NCBI RefSeq assembly: GCF_002777255.1
Contig: NZ_CP017634.1
Location: 1,252,903 to 1,316,902, forward strand
DNA: 64,000 bases
Direction of reading: 5' to 3'
Origin: Candidatus Formimonas warabiya
Lineage (GTDB): Bacteria > Bacillota > Dehalobacteriia > Dehalobacteriales > Dehalobacteriaceae
Shown here in pieces: positions 52,091 to 61,343 of the stretch. The translations under genes and the position numbers were made by a program. A model generated the notes under the pieces. The model was not told the DNA's origin and ran no database searches. It saw only the letters and a program-made list of their open reading frames with translations. Positions within the stretch are counted from its first letter, which is position 1, and each line of letters begins with the position of its first letter.

Positions 52091-53119
52091 TTATTTTTGT
52101 TGGAAGAACTCTTGATACTTTTCAAAAAGCGTCCAGTGATCTTTAATCATATCGTCAATTTCTTTTTCATCCATATCGATGATTAATTCCGGGATGAGAT
52201 CAAGTTTGGGCGCCTGCTCGATGAATCGGGGATCCTTTTTGGCCTCTCTCAGGCTCTCTTTTAATTTTTCAAATTCCTCCGGATACTTTTCTTTAAATTC
52301 CTTATGGACCATGATCCCCCGGTATGAGGCCACCGGCATGGTTGCCGTCCCCAGGCAGGCGTCGACGGTGGGCGCATCATTCGTTAACTCGGGCACCGGA
52401 TTATCGGGCATGGAAATCGCCAAATATCTTTTCATATCGCCGATCTTTTCGATTCCGGAAATTTTGCCGAAGCCGCAGTCAACATGCCCGCCAAGAACCT
52501 GGGTAATCAGATCGGTGCCGCTGCCAAAAGGAATCATTTCAAATTGGGCGCCGGTCAGCTCCATGATCTGGCACAAAAGCAGCGTTTCCGCACTGGCCCA
52601 TTGGGAGATAGCAATGGTAAGTTTCTTCTCTTTTGCCGCGTTAATCAAATCATTAAAGGTCTGGTATTTGGAATCTGCTTGGACGAAGATTGCTCCCGGG
52701 TCAACAGAAAAGACATCCAAGGGCGCCAAAGTATCCTCCCAGACCCAGTCCGGCTTTTGTTCCGCATACATAATCGCTGCCGTGACCAGATTGGAAGACA
52801 TAATTACCGATCCGTCTTTCGGCTGCTGCTGAAAAAAATCATACCCGATCCGGTTCCCTGCGCCGTCTTTATTGTTATAGACAAAGTTGGTGTCCAGCTT
52901 TTCCTGCCATATTTTTCCCAAAGCCCGGGTCACAACATCATGGTTGCTGCCCACCTCATGGGGAAGCACAATTTCCATCTGGGCCGGCGGCCAGGCGGCG
53001 GCTGCTTCTCCTGCATCCGGCTGTTCAGACTGGCTTTCCTTGCACCCTGCCGCCAAGGTTACCAAAAACACCAGCATCACAAAGCCTAAAAGCCTTTGGG
53101 AAAATATTTTTTTGAACAT
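52091..53119 (-). CDS. tctC: Tripartite tricarboxylate transporter binding lipoprotein
   Basis: 342 residues. Lipoprotein signal (VMLVFLVTLAAGC). The mature part is a type II binding fold: MEIVLPHEVGSNHDVVTRALGKIWQE, NKDGAGNRIGYDFFQQQPKDG, ITQVLGGHVDCGFG. It picks up a carboxylate (tricarboxylate or a sulfonated analogue) outside the membrane and hands it to TctAB. Confidence 0.88.
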   Translation of the reverse strand: MFKKIFSQRLLGFVMLVFLVTLAAGCKESQSEQPDAGEAAAAWPPAQMEIVLPHEVGSNHDVVTRALGKIWQEKLDTNFVYNNKDGAGNRIGYDFFQQQPKDGSVIMSSNLVTAAIMYAEQKPDWVWEDTLAPLDVFSVDPGAIFVQADSKYQTFNDLINAAKEKKLTIAISQWASAETLLLCQIMELTGAQFEMIPFGSGTDLITQVLGGHVDCGFGKISGIEKIGDMKRYLAISMPDNPVPELTNDAPTVDACLGTATMPVASYRGIMVHKEFKEKYPEEFEKLKESLREAKKDPRFIEQAPKLDLIPELIIDMDEKEIDDMIKDHWTLFEKYQEFFQQK

Positions 53120-53149
53120 TCTCTATCCCTCCCGATCAGCAATTTTATA

Positions 53150-53950
53150 TTACCCTTTGTAAGAAGCAATTAATCCGAATAAGCCTCTCTTGCGGATGCC
53201 GCGCCGGCACAATTCTACCATCACTACCTGGTTGCTTTCAATATCCATATTCACTTCTAAGCCGAAATTTTTAATTAACCAGGTATGGGCCCTGTTGTCC
53301 TTTGCCTGGAAGACGATCTGATTCAAATCCACTTTTGCCGCCAGCTCATAAAGGGGTTTTTCCTGAATCTCGCTTACCGCTTCCAGCACTCCCTCCCCCT
53401 GAACAAGCACTTTATATGCCCCTGCTTGAAATAAAGCGTCTACTTCCTTCAGGATAAAGTTGGGCGCTACCGCCCAACCGTCCACGCCTTTTTTGCCCAC
53501 TTCGGCAAAAACCTGAAATCCAAAGTCCTTTGCTTTTGTCACCAATAAACATTTTTCTTCCAGGGGCAGATAAACCTGCGCGGTAGCGATTTCAATACCG
53601 TCTGCCCCCAAATCTTTTACTTCCTGCAAATACTCGTCCGTCACACCCTGCATAATCGCCATTTCCGTTACGTCTCCGGCGATAAATGCTTTGATGTCAT
53701 ACTGATGGCACAGCTTCACCTTATCGATTAATTGTTGTTTGGTAAAAATTCTCGGTGCGGAAATACCGATTTTTACCCAGTCAATATAAGCCCCCACAAG
53801 ATTGAACAGATCTTCCATTTGATTGAGTCCCAGCCCTTTGTCGGCCACAATGGTAATCCCGCGTTCCCGGGGCTTTGCCGTCCTTGGCGGGATCTTGATA
53901 AAATTAAAGGCCATTTCCTCCAAACCATTCCAACATTCATTTTGTTTCAT
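53150..53950 (-). CDS. Phosphosulfolactate synthase-like (ComA family) TIM-barrel protein
   Basis: 266 residues from the ATG at 53950 (AAAGGAG upstream). Family marks: IPPRTAKPRERGITIVADKGLGLNQ, DWVKIGISAPRIF, AFIAGDVTEMA, DGIEIATAQVYLPLE, FAEVGKKGVDG, VLVQGEGVLE. ComA joins sulfite to phosphoenolpyruvate, the first step of coenzyme M synthesis in archaea; bacterial homologues (YitD type) are less clear. Its place between aconitase and a tricarboxylate transporter is unusual and suggests a role in a carboxylate or sulfonate pathway. Confidence 0.8.
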   Translation of the reverse strand: MKQNECWNGLEEMAFNFIKIPPRTAKPRERGITIVADKGLGLNQMEDLFNLVGAYIDWVKIGISAPRIFTKQQLIDKVKLCHQYDIKAFIAGDVTEMAIMQGVTDEYLQEVKDLGADGIEIATAQVYLPLEEKCLLVTKAKDFGFQVFAEVGKKGVDGWAVAPNFILKEVDALFQAGAYKVLVQGEGVLEAVSEIQEKPLYELAAKVDLNQIVFQAKDNRAHTWLIKNFGLEVNMDIESNQVVMVELCRRGIRKRGLFGLIASYKG

Positions 53951-54036
53951 TGCAGAACATCTCCTTTTAATTTTTTGCTTTTTCCCTCTGCCGCCTGCCC
54001 TAAAAAATCTCTAGAAAAATATCACCACCTAAAACT

Positions 54037-55944
54037 TTAAATTTTGTGCTTGACATAATTCATCAGCCCGCCCTGCAGAAGCAATTCTATCTGCCGCCGG
54101 CTAAAGTCGCACCGTGTGTCAAAGAAAAAATCTTGGGTCTTATCGTAAATTCTCACCCGATTGCTCTGAATTTGTTGGGGAAATTCCCCAATATGGAACT
54201 CGTCGTGGGGGGATATTTTTTCGTAGTCATCAAAATCCGCAAATGTCAAAGGCACGACCCCGTAATTGATCAGGTTTTGCCGATAGATTCTGGCAAAGGA
54301 CTTGGCAATCACCAGCTTCATGCCGATGGACATGGGTACCATCACGGCATGTTCCCTGCTGGAGCCCTGACCGAAGTTTTCCCCGGCAATGAGGGCCCAT
54401 ACTTCCGGTAGGCGGTCAATCTTGTCTTTGAATTGAGCATCCAACCTGGAAAAGACATAGGGTACAGAATCCGGAATGTTTGAGCGCAAAGCCAGCATCT
54501 TAGCCCCGCCTGGCAAAATATCATCCGTACTGACGTGGTCTTTTACCTTAAGGGCCGCAGAGAAATCCATATGGGGGGGCAAGGGGCTGCCCAAAGGCAC
54601 CGGTTTAATATTGGGCCCCTTCCATATTTCCCCCTCCCCGGCTCCCCCCCGGGGAGACAAAATCATGTTGCTGCTTTCGGCAAACCTTTCCGGCAAGTCC
54701 ACTTTCGGGCACTCGCCAAATTTACGGGGATCGGTAATCCGGCCGTATAAAGCAGAAACTGCCGCCGTTTCGGGGCTGGCCAGAAAAACCTGGGCATCGG
54801 CGGTGCCGCTTCTGCCCCGGTAATTTCTATTGTAGGTCCTTAAGGAATTGGTTCCGGAGGCGGGAGCCTGTCCGATTCCGTTACAGGGACCGCAGGTAAC
54901 TTCCAAAATTCTGGCGCCCGCCTCAACCAGGTCCTGTAAGACGCCGGTTTGTGACATCATGGACAAAATCCGCCGTGAACCCGGAGTAATCACCAGGCTG
55001 ATGTTTTCGGCAATGGTCTTATCTTTTAAAATAGCGGCCACAATCGCCATATCCTTATAGGATGAGTTCGTACAACTGCCGATAGCGATCTGGCCAAGAG
55101 GAGTCCCCTCCGCTTCCGTAACCGTCTTGACATGATCCGGGCTATGGGGAAAAGCAATCAAAGGTTCCAGCGTCGTTAAATCGATCGTGATCCGCTCATC
55201 ATAAGCGGCATCTGCATCGGCCTTTAATTCTGCCCAATCCTGTTCGCGCCGCAAACTTTTCAAATATGCGAACGTATTTTCATCACTGGGAAAAAGGGAA
55301 CTTGTGGCCCCCATCTCCGCACCCATATTGCAAATGGTAGCCCTTTCATATACCGAAAGGGTTTTTACGCCCTCGCCAAAATACTCGATAACCTTTCCCA
55401 CACCCCCTTTGACGGTTAATTTTTTCAATAAGTAAAGGATGATGTCCTTAGCGGTAACCCAGGGTTTTAAACAGCCGGTCAATTCCACCCCCAGGACCTG
55501 AGGCTTGGCAATATAGTAGGGTTCCCCCGCAATGGCCACGGCTACATCCAAACCGCCGGCCCCCATGCCCAGCATCCCTGCTCCCCCGGCGGTAGGCGTA
55601 TGGCTATCGGAGCCCAGAAGAATCCCTCCCGGTTTAACAAAGTTCTCTAAATGGACTTGATGGCAAATGCCGTTCCCGGTCCTCGATAATTTTATCCCCA
55701 GTTTTGCCGCCATGCTTTGCAGATAGCGATGATCGTCGTGATTTCTAAAATCCACCTGCAGTGTGTTATGATCAATATAACTCACCACATCCGGTTTCGC
55801 TTTTTTGATTCCCATCGCTTCCACCTGTAAAAAAACCACTGTCCCGGTAGCATCCTGCGTCAACACCTGGTCCGGAAATACTGCCAGTTCATCTCCTTCA
55901 CAGCTTACCTCATGGGAGGCAAGGATTTTTTGAAAAACGTTCAT
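54037..55944 (-). CDS. Aconitase-family hydratase
   Basis: About 635 residues; ATG at 55944 is preferred to the GTG at 55950, since GGGGGTG lies upstream. Single-chain aconitase of the shorter type. Fe-S cysteines appear in IGSCTNSSYKDM and EVTCGPCNGIGQAP; HQVHLE and GSDSHTPTAGG line the active site; the swivel domain has SSREHAVM. It interconverts citrate-type tricarboxylates, or a related hydroxy acid. First gene of the operon with ComA-like, Tct and AbrB genes; this is not the usual context of housekeeping aconitase. Confidence 0.9.
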   Translation of the reverse strand: MNVFQKILASHEVSCEGDELAVFPDQVLTQDATGTVVFLQVEAMGIKKAKPDVVSYIDHNTLQVDFRNHDDHRYLQSMAAKLGIKLSRTGNGICHQVHLENFVKPGGILLGSDSHTPTAGGAGMLGMGAGGLDVAVAIAGEPYYIAKPQVLGVELTGCLKPWVTAKDIILYLLKKLTVKGGVGKVIEYFGEGVKTLSVYERATICNMGAEMGATSSLFPSDENTFAYLKSLRREQDWAELKADADAAYDERITIDLTTLEPLIAFPHSPDHVKTVTEAEGTPLGQIAIGSCTNSSYKDMAIVAAILKDKTIAENISLVITPGSRRILSMMSQTGVLQDLVEAGARILEVTCGPCNGIGQAPASGTNSLRTYNRNYRGRSGTADAQVFLASPETAAVSALYGRITDPRKFGECPKVDLPERFAESSNMILSPRGGAGEGEIWKGPNIKPVPLGSPLPPHMDFSAALKVKDHVSTDDILPGGAKMLALRSNIPDSVPYVFSRLDAQFKDKIDRLPEVWALIAGENFGQGSSREHAVMVPMSIGMKLVIAKSFARIYRQNLINYGVVPLTFADFDDYEKISPHDEFHIGEFPQQIQSNRVRIYDKTQDFFFDTRCDFSRRQIELLLQGGLMNYVKHKI

Positions 55945-56024
55945 TCCCACATCTCACACCCCCGGCATCATTTCATTTCTTTTGCCTGCTCCTTTCGGAT
56001 AAATCAGAGCGGCATTATGGATCA

Positions 56025-56151
56025 GATAAGTTTCTGTTTATAGATAAGTCATTCTCTTCCCCTCCGCGTTTACCTCTCCTGCTTCATTTGAATCCTTAAT
56101 CACCGAAGCCTTCTATTAAAAATATTAATCTTGAGGGGTCTTTTTACCCCT
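56025..56151. promoter_or_regulatory. Candidate operators before the aconitase operon
   Basis: Two AGATAAGT direct repeats lie 18 bases apart within about 56025-56051. ATTAA-N5-TTAAT occurs near 56115-56130 and AGGGGT-cttttt-ACCCCT near 56134-56151. ATTAA/TTAAT has the T-N11-A look of LysR boxes and could be the target of the regulator at 47.9 kb. I see no clear -35/-10 pair. Confidence 0.3.
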
Positions 56152-56187
56152 GAGCATGCGGCATAACTCCTTTTACTTAGCAAACAA

Positions 56188-56220
56188 TAAAAAACCAACC
56201 TCCTGATAGAGGTTGGTTTC
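56188..56220 (-). terminator. Terminator of the methylamine cluster
   Basis: Minus strand AAACCAACCTC...GAGGTTGGTTT with six bases of loop, followed by TTTTATTG. It lies directly past the mtbB stop. Confidence 0.85.
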
Positions 56221-56226
56221 TTGCCT

Positions 56227-57618
56227 TTACTTGATCCGGGCAAGCGCCATAAATTTGGTAACGCTATTGATTCTTATGTCCAGCAAGCGGGCAATATTAA
56301 ATTTTGCCTCTATGCCGATCGCCGCCCCGTCAGGGGGCTGCACCCTTCCAATATCCAGGTCTGCTCTCAGCTCTCCCATGACGATGGGATCAGCAAGCTC
56401 TGCTCGGGAAATAGCCAATTTTTCTGCCACATATTGTTTGGCCGCATCGATTTTCATGGCTTTTGACAGTTGGACCCGGGCTACCAGATCTCCGGCAGTG
56501 CGGATTCCTCCCATCCCTGCAGCCATCTCATGGGTGATTTCCATCCCAAAGGGGTCTCCCACCCCAACCTACAATCCGTCCGCCTTGCCGATTTCTATAA
56601 TGGCTTTATCCGCTCTCGATACGGCGTCGACCGGCGGCGTCAGGGTGAGCGGCACGCTGCCCACCCCCATCCCTACATTCACGTGCACCGGGATATGCGC
56701 CGCCTCCGTACAAGCCTTAACCAGGGTGCACACCCGGGCCACATTCCAGGGAAAGGATTGGCTGCTGTTGGTATTGACCACCGCCCCAAAAATGGTCGCC
56801 CCGGCCTGTTCCGCTATTTTTACCTGCTTGTGGGGATATAATCCGGCCAACCGCACACCGTCGAAATAAAGCTGGCCATGCATGCCTAAGATAAATTCTC
56901 CCGCCATGCCCAAATTAATAGGCAAATCCGGATGCTTTTCTTTTAAAATCCGGACCGCGTTCAAGGTGGCCAGAACATCTGCGTCACCCGATGCCCCTAC
57001 CGTATCAAAATTAATGCCGTCCGCTCCGGCTTCATATAGACCGTCGGCACAATAGACCAAATCCTTCACGGCATGTTCCACGGCTTCTTCCTGTGCCGCC
57101 CTGGCCTCGGCAATCTTTCCTGCGGGCAGTAACTCAGACCAGTTGTCTACCGGACCATCCGGTTTGGTATAAAGGCCTAAATTGGGCATCGCCCCGTAGA
57201 GCAAGGGTACCACTGTATGCATTTGGGCGGTTTCCAGGGCAGATTTTTCTTCATGAAGGATCGCTTTCACCTGTTTATAACTGTAATCTATGTTTCCCAT
57301 TTCCATGGTGTCGACACAAAATGCCCGTTCATGCACCAGAACAGCCGTACTTCGGTCCATGGGGATACTGCCGTCATAGGGTAATTTGGTAGCTCCGGAG
57401 TCCCCGGTGGTGACGATTTCTTTGCCTCTGTCCACACAAACCATTTGCTGAGGCATCGTGCACAGCTCAAAGAGATATTTTTGTTCATCGCCGGTTAACG
57501 GCGGTACCTTCGCCCGGTCAGCCGCGTCTAAAGTACCCGCCTCAATATCGGCGCGAATGTCGGCTTCGCTTAACCATACCGCAGCGCCGTCACCCATGCG
57601 GGAAAAAAACTTGCCCAT
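56227..57618 (-). CDS. mtbB: Dimethylamine methyltransferase with in-frame UAG (pyrrolysine)
   Basis: Read through the UAG at 56569-56571, the product is about 463 residues, as expected for MtbB (about 467). The first 349 codons end EIGKADGL, then UAG, then VGVGDPFGMEITHEM and 105 more residues to TAA. MtbB is known to carry pyrrolysine at about this point. Ordinary reading gives two fragments, with no ribosome site before the second. Conserved MtbB parts flank the codon, so this is a recoded gene and not a pseudogene. It transfers a methyl group from dimethylamine to a corrinoid protein such as the one at 59.2 kb. It needs the pyl genes, which are not in the window. Confidence 0.9.
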
Positions 57619-57707
57619 TGATCATTACCTCCCTTTTCTATCCCACAGAGCATCTCTACACCAACCCTGCCGGCATCTGTTCAGCGCAGATGCCGGGGAA
57701 CCTTTGT

Positions 57708-59183
57708 TTAGTCCTGCAGAGGAACCTGTACTCCCGCTTCCTGGGCAACAGCCGCGAGAGACGCATCAAGAGCCCGGGACCGCTCCGGGTCCAGGGGGCT
57801 GCCCGGATGCTGCTTCACCCGTTCCAATTGGGCCTGGGCACGTTTGAAAATACTCTCTTTGCCGGCCGTTTCCCAGGAAGCCCGGTCCTTCCGGTCTATC
57901 ACCGGTCCCGGCATATAAAGCTCTTTCCTGAACCACTGCCTGGTATGCTTGGTCTGAAGGAAATCCCCTCCCGGGCCTACCTGGCGGAACAGGTCCTGGC
58001 AGAGGGTGTCCGGACTGACCTCAATGCCCCGGAGCAGCCTTTTCACCATGCCAATGACCTCCGCATCCATGATTAACTTTTCCAAACTGAATTCTGCCAC
58101 GAAGTCCAGCCCTCCGGCTCCCGACACCATATTGATGCCGGCTAGAGCAGCGATCATCGCGCTCATGCCGCTTTCATAACCGGCCTGGTAATCGGGAATT
58201 TTGGCATCGGACAAAGCGGCATAGGTGTGGGTGGGCAGCCCGTAATATTTGCCCAGTAACGAATAACCGGCTGTCACCATATTGGCCTCCAAGGCGGACA
58301 TGGGCGTGGTTGTGGTCTTCATGTCAAACAGCACAGGGGCGCCGCCGTATACATAAGGATTCCCCGGCCGGACCACCTGGGTCAGCACCAAGCCGCCCAG
58401 TGACTCCGCCGTGTGCTGCACAATCGATCCGGCCAAAGTAACGGGAGAGCACGCCCCCAGCATGGGCACGGAGATCGTCTCCACCGGAAACCCAAAACGG
58501 GCGCAGTCAATGATATTCTGGGAGCTAATGTGAGAGTATTTTAAAGGGGCGGAAGCGCAAACGTCAAAAATGGTGTACGGTTTTTCCCGGACAGCCTGCT
58601 CCGAGCCAAAAAGGGCCTTTACCATCTCAAAGGTTCTGCGCACGCCGGGGATATCAATGGCGCCGCCGATAATCGGTTTTTTTGTGCCCTTCATCACGGT
58701 ATAGTAAATATAGGTATCGCCCATTTCCACCGGGATATCGGCGCAGACCACCGAAGTGGAGGCCAGATCTAATTGGGGCAGAAAGTCCACTGCTTTTACC
58801 AGCATTTTCAGGTCCTCGCTGGTAGACGCCCGCACAGATTCCCCGTCACTGATCAAGACGTGGGCCGGCGTAGAGACAGGATCAAAATGAACCTTATCTC
58901 CCCCGATTTCCGAATAGAAGTTCCCTTCCCGGTCATAAATGTCAAATTTCTCCGGTGCGTCCGCTATCGCTTGAAGCACCAGTTCAGGAGGAAATTTCAC
59001 AATCTTGGTGCTTTGATCAACCTTACACCCTGATCCGTCCAGAATCTCCAGGGCTTCATGGGAATCAAAATAAATACCCACCTTTTCTAAAAGATCCAGG
59101 GCATTTTCATGGACCTGCCTGATTTGGTCATTGGATAAAAGCCTTAATTGCTGCTTAATATTGTCAAAAGAGAATTTTGCCAT
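57708..59183 (-). CDS. MttB-superfamily methyltransferase without pyrrolysine
   Basis: 491 residues, full length without UAG. Where true MttB has GG-Pyl-x-DSK, it reads ALSDAKIPDYQAGYESG, as in MtgB-type relatives that demethylate quaternary amines such as glycine betaine. The rest follows the family: HFDPVSTPAHVLISDGESVR, GACSPVTLAGSIVQHTAE, AGINMVSGAGGL. It probably takes methyl groups from a quaternary amine and passes them to the corrinoid protein encoded 12 bases upstream. Ribosome site AAGGGGGAG. Confidence 0.9.
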   Translation of the reverse strand: MAKFSFDNIKQQLRLLSNDQIRQVHENALDLLEKVGIYFDSHEALEILDGSGCKVDQSTKIVKFPPELVLQAIADAPEKFDIYDREGNFYSEIGGDKVHFDPVSTPAHVLISDGESVRASTSEDLKMLVKAVDFLPQLDLASTSVVCADIPVEMGDTYIYYTVMKGTKKPIIGGAIDIPGVRRTFEMVKALFGSEQAVREKPYTIFDVCASAPLKYSHISSQNIIDCARFGFPVETISVPMLGACSPVTLAGSIVQHTAESLGGLVLTQVVRPGNPYVYGGAPVLFDMKTTTTPMSALEANMVTAGYSLLGKYYGLPTHTYAALSDAKIPDYQAGYESGMSAMIAALAGINMVSGAGGLDFVAEFSLEKLIMDAEVIGMVKRLLRGIEVSPDTLCQDLFRQVGPGGDFLQTKHTRQWFRKELYMPGPVIDRKDRASWETAGKESIFKRAQAQLERVKQHPGSPLDPERSRALDASLAAVAQEAGVQVPLQD

Positions 59184-59195
59184 TTCCGCTCCCCC

Positions 59196-59837
59196 TTATA
59201 CGTTTAATAATCTTTTCGCCAGTTCCACGGCTTCACCTGCATTCCGGGCATAGCCGTCAGCACCGATATCTTCTGCCCATTGGGGGGAAATGGGAGCGCC
59301 GCCCACCATCACTTTGAATTGTTCCCGGCAGCCGGATTCCCTTAAATTTTCCATGAGCAGCTTTTGTTCCATCATCGTGGTGGTCAGGAGGGCGCTGAGG
59401 CCGATAATTTGGGCCTTGTGTTTTTTTGCTTCTGCAATAAAGGTATCTCCGGGCACATTCACCCCCAGGTCGATCACATTAAACCCTGCGGTGCGCAGCA
59501 TCACGGCCACCAGGTTTTTGCCCAGATTATGCAGGTCCCCGAAAACCGTCCCCAGCACAATCGTGCCCAGCTTTTCCTGATTACCGCCGGCAATTAAGTA
59601 GGGTTCCAGATAGCTTGCCGCTTTTTGAAAGATTTGGGCGGCGCCCATGACCTCAGGGAGAAAGATCTCCCCTTGGTTCCAAAGGGTGCCAATTTCGTTC
59701 ATGGACTGAATGAGGGCGTTTTGCAGAATCGCTTGGGCCGACGCGCCGGTATCCAGCGCTTCTTTTACTAAATCAACTGCCAAATCTTCCTCCCCTTCAA
59801 TAATCGCCCTTTTAATTTCGTCAATTTTGCTCATCAT
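59196..59837 (-). CDS. Corrinoid protein of the methylamine cluster
   Basis: 213 residues. The helical cap (MNEIGTLWNQGEIFLPEVMGAAQIFQKA) is followed by the B12-binding domain with DxHxxG in FGDLHNLGKN, LSALLTTTMMEQ and VMVGGAPI. It accepts the methyl group from MttB/MtbB/MttB-like enzymes. Same family as the corrinoid protein at 17.3 kb, though not in the same subgroup judging by sequence. Confidence 0.92.
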   Translation of the reverse strand: MMSKIDEIKRAIIEGEEDLAVDLVKEALDTGASAQAILQNALIQSMNEIGTLWNQGEIFLPEVMGAAQIFQKAASYLEPYLIAGGNQEKLGTIVLGTVFGDLHNLGKNLVAVMLRTAGFNVIDLGVNVPGDTFIAEAKKHKAQIIGLSALLTTTMMEQKLLMENLRESGCREQFKVMVGGAPISPQWAEDIGADGYARNAGEAVELAKRLLNV

Positions 59838-59870
59838 ATGCCTCCTAATTTGATTGGTAATTTGGGGGAT

Positions 59871-61313
59871 TTAAGCCTTTTCCTTTCTTTCCGGCACCAA
59901 ACGGGGCCGGCCCCTTCTCGGCCAGATTCGATAGATCAGGGCCGGCACAATAAATGCCGGTAAGCCAAAATAGAGGGAAGTACGCATTTCCTGATTAAAA
60001 ATCACCACCATTAAACAAATGATCTGAATCCCTATGGCAAAATAAGAGAGATAGGGGAAGAAAGGCACGGCGAATTTCAAATCTTCCGCCTGATAACCCG
60101 CTTCCCTCAGTTTTTTGCGGAATTTAATCTGGGACCAGCAGATGGAGATCCAGCACACTTCCCCCATGAACCCTGCAATGGCCAGCAGGTAAGTATATAG
60201 AATGCTGTCGGCAAACAGAAAATAATAAATAATCACCACCCAGCAGCAGGCAATAGAAAAATAGGTAGCATTGCCTGGAACATGGTACCGGTTTACTTGG
60301 GAAAACACGGCCGGGGCCATTCCCTCCCGGGAAAGGGCATAAAGGGTACGCACCGTAGCGTACATACCGCTGTTGGCGCAAGAAACGGCAGCTGTGAGGA
60401 CCACAAAACTAAAGACTGCGCCGGCCCAGCCTAAACCATAATTCTTCAGGGCCAGGGAAAAAACACTTTCTTCCAGCCCCGCATTCTGCCAGGGAAGAAT
60501 CAAGACCAGGAGGCAAACCGGGATCACATAAAGCAAGATAATCCGCACGGTAACATTTCTAATCACCAGAGGAATGGCCTTGTCCGGGTTCTTGGTTTCT
60601 CCGGCGCTCAGTCCAATGATTTCCGAACCTTGAAAATTAACCAGGGTCATTACCATGGTGAGAAATATCACGCCGGTCCCTTTAGGAAATACTCCCCCAT
60701 TTTCTCTGATCAGTTTGATCCCGGTAAGCCTGTTTCCCGGTTCAATGATCCCGGCTAAAATCAGCACGGCCAGGACGCAGAATCCGATGATCGCCGATAT
60801 TTTTATGATCGTCAGCCAGAATTCCATTTCCCCGAAAGCCCGCACGCTGGAAATATTGATCAAAGTAATCATTACCCCAAACAATAAGGCCCACCAAACC
60901 GCATCAACTCCGGGAACAAAGTTGTTCATGATAATTCCCCCGGCAATGATTTCCGAAGGAACATAGGCTACCCAGCTGATCCAGTATGACCAGCCTAAGC
61001 CGCAGGCCCAAGCAGGGGAAATAAAATCGACGGCATAGGTGACAAAAGAGCCGGAAATAGGGATGGCGGCCGCCAATTCGCCCAGACAGAGCATCACCAG
61101 GTAAACAATGAGGCCGCCCAGCATATAGGCAAAGATTACGCCCGGCCCGATTTCCGCTACGGTATATCCAGTCCCCAAAAAGTAACAGGAGCCGATAATT
61201 CCGCCCAGGGCAATTAACTGGACATGTCTCATCTGCAAACCTCTGTGCAGCCCTTCCTCCTCCATGCTGCCCCTGACTCCGTCACCGGTCCGCTCTCCGG
61301 TATTATTCATCAT
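59871..61313 (-). CDS. APC-family amino-acid/amine permease
   Basis: 480 residues, about twelve membrane segments. It begins MRHVQLIALGGIIGSCYFLGTG, the first helix of the amino-acid permease family (GIIGxxxFxG), and has INISSVRAFGEMEFWLTIIKI and FQGSEIIGLSAGETKNP. Given its place it probably imports a methylated amine or a quaternary amine. It lies just before the corrinoid-protein gene. Confidence 0.88.
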   Translation of the reverse strand: MMNNTGERTGDGVRGSMEEEGLHRGLQMRHVQLIALGGIIGSCYFLGTGYTVAEIGPGVIFAYMLGGLIVYLVMLCLGELAAAIPISGSFVTYAVDFISPAWACGLGWSYWISWVAYVPSEIIAGGIIMNNFVPGVDAVWWALLFGVMITLINISSVRAFGEMEFWLTIIKISAIIGFCVLAVLILAGIIEPGNRLTGIKLIRENGGVFPKGTGVIFLTMVMTLVNFQGSEIIGLSAGETKNPDKAIPLVIRNVTVRIILLYVIPVCLLVLILPWQNAGLEESVFSLALKNYGLGWAGAVFSFVVLTAAVSCANSGMYATVRTLYALSREGMAPAVFSQVNRYHVPGNATYFSIACCWVVIIYYFLFADSILYTYLLAIAGFMGEVCWISICWSQIKFRKKLREAGYQAEDLKFAVPFFPYLSYFAIGIQIICLMVVIFNQEMRTSLYFGLPAFIVPALIYRIWPRRGRPRLVPERKEKA

Positions 61314-61343
61314 ACGGTCATCCCTCGATACCTGATATAATTC

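Noticed and set aside
56227..56571. mtbB as a pseudogene broken by a stop
   Set aside because: The TAG is at the known pyrrolysine site, no other lesion is present and a second gene in the cluster has the same feature at its own site.
56213..56869. A 218-codon plus-strand frame across mtbB
   Set aside because: It is antisense to conserved MtbB coding sequence and has no ribosome site or recognisable domain.
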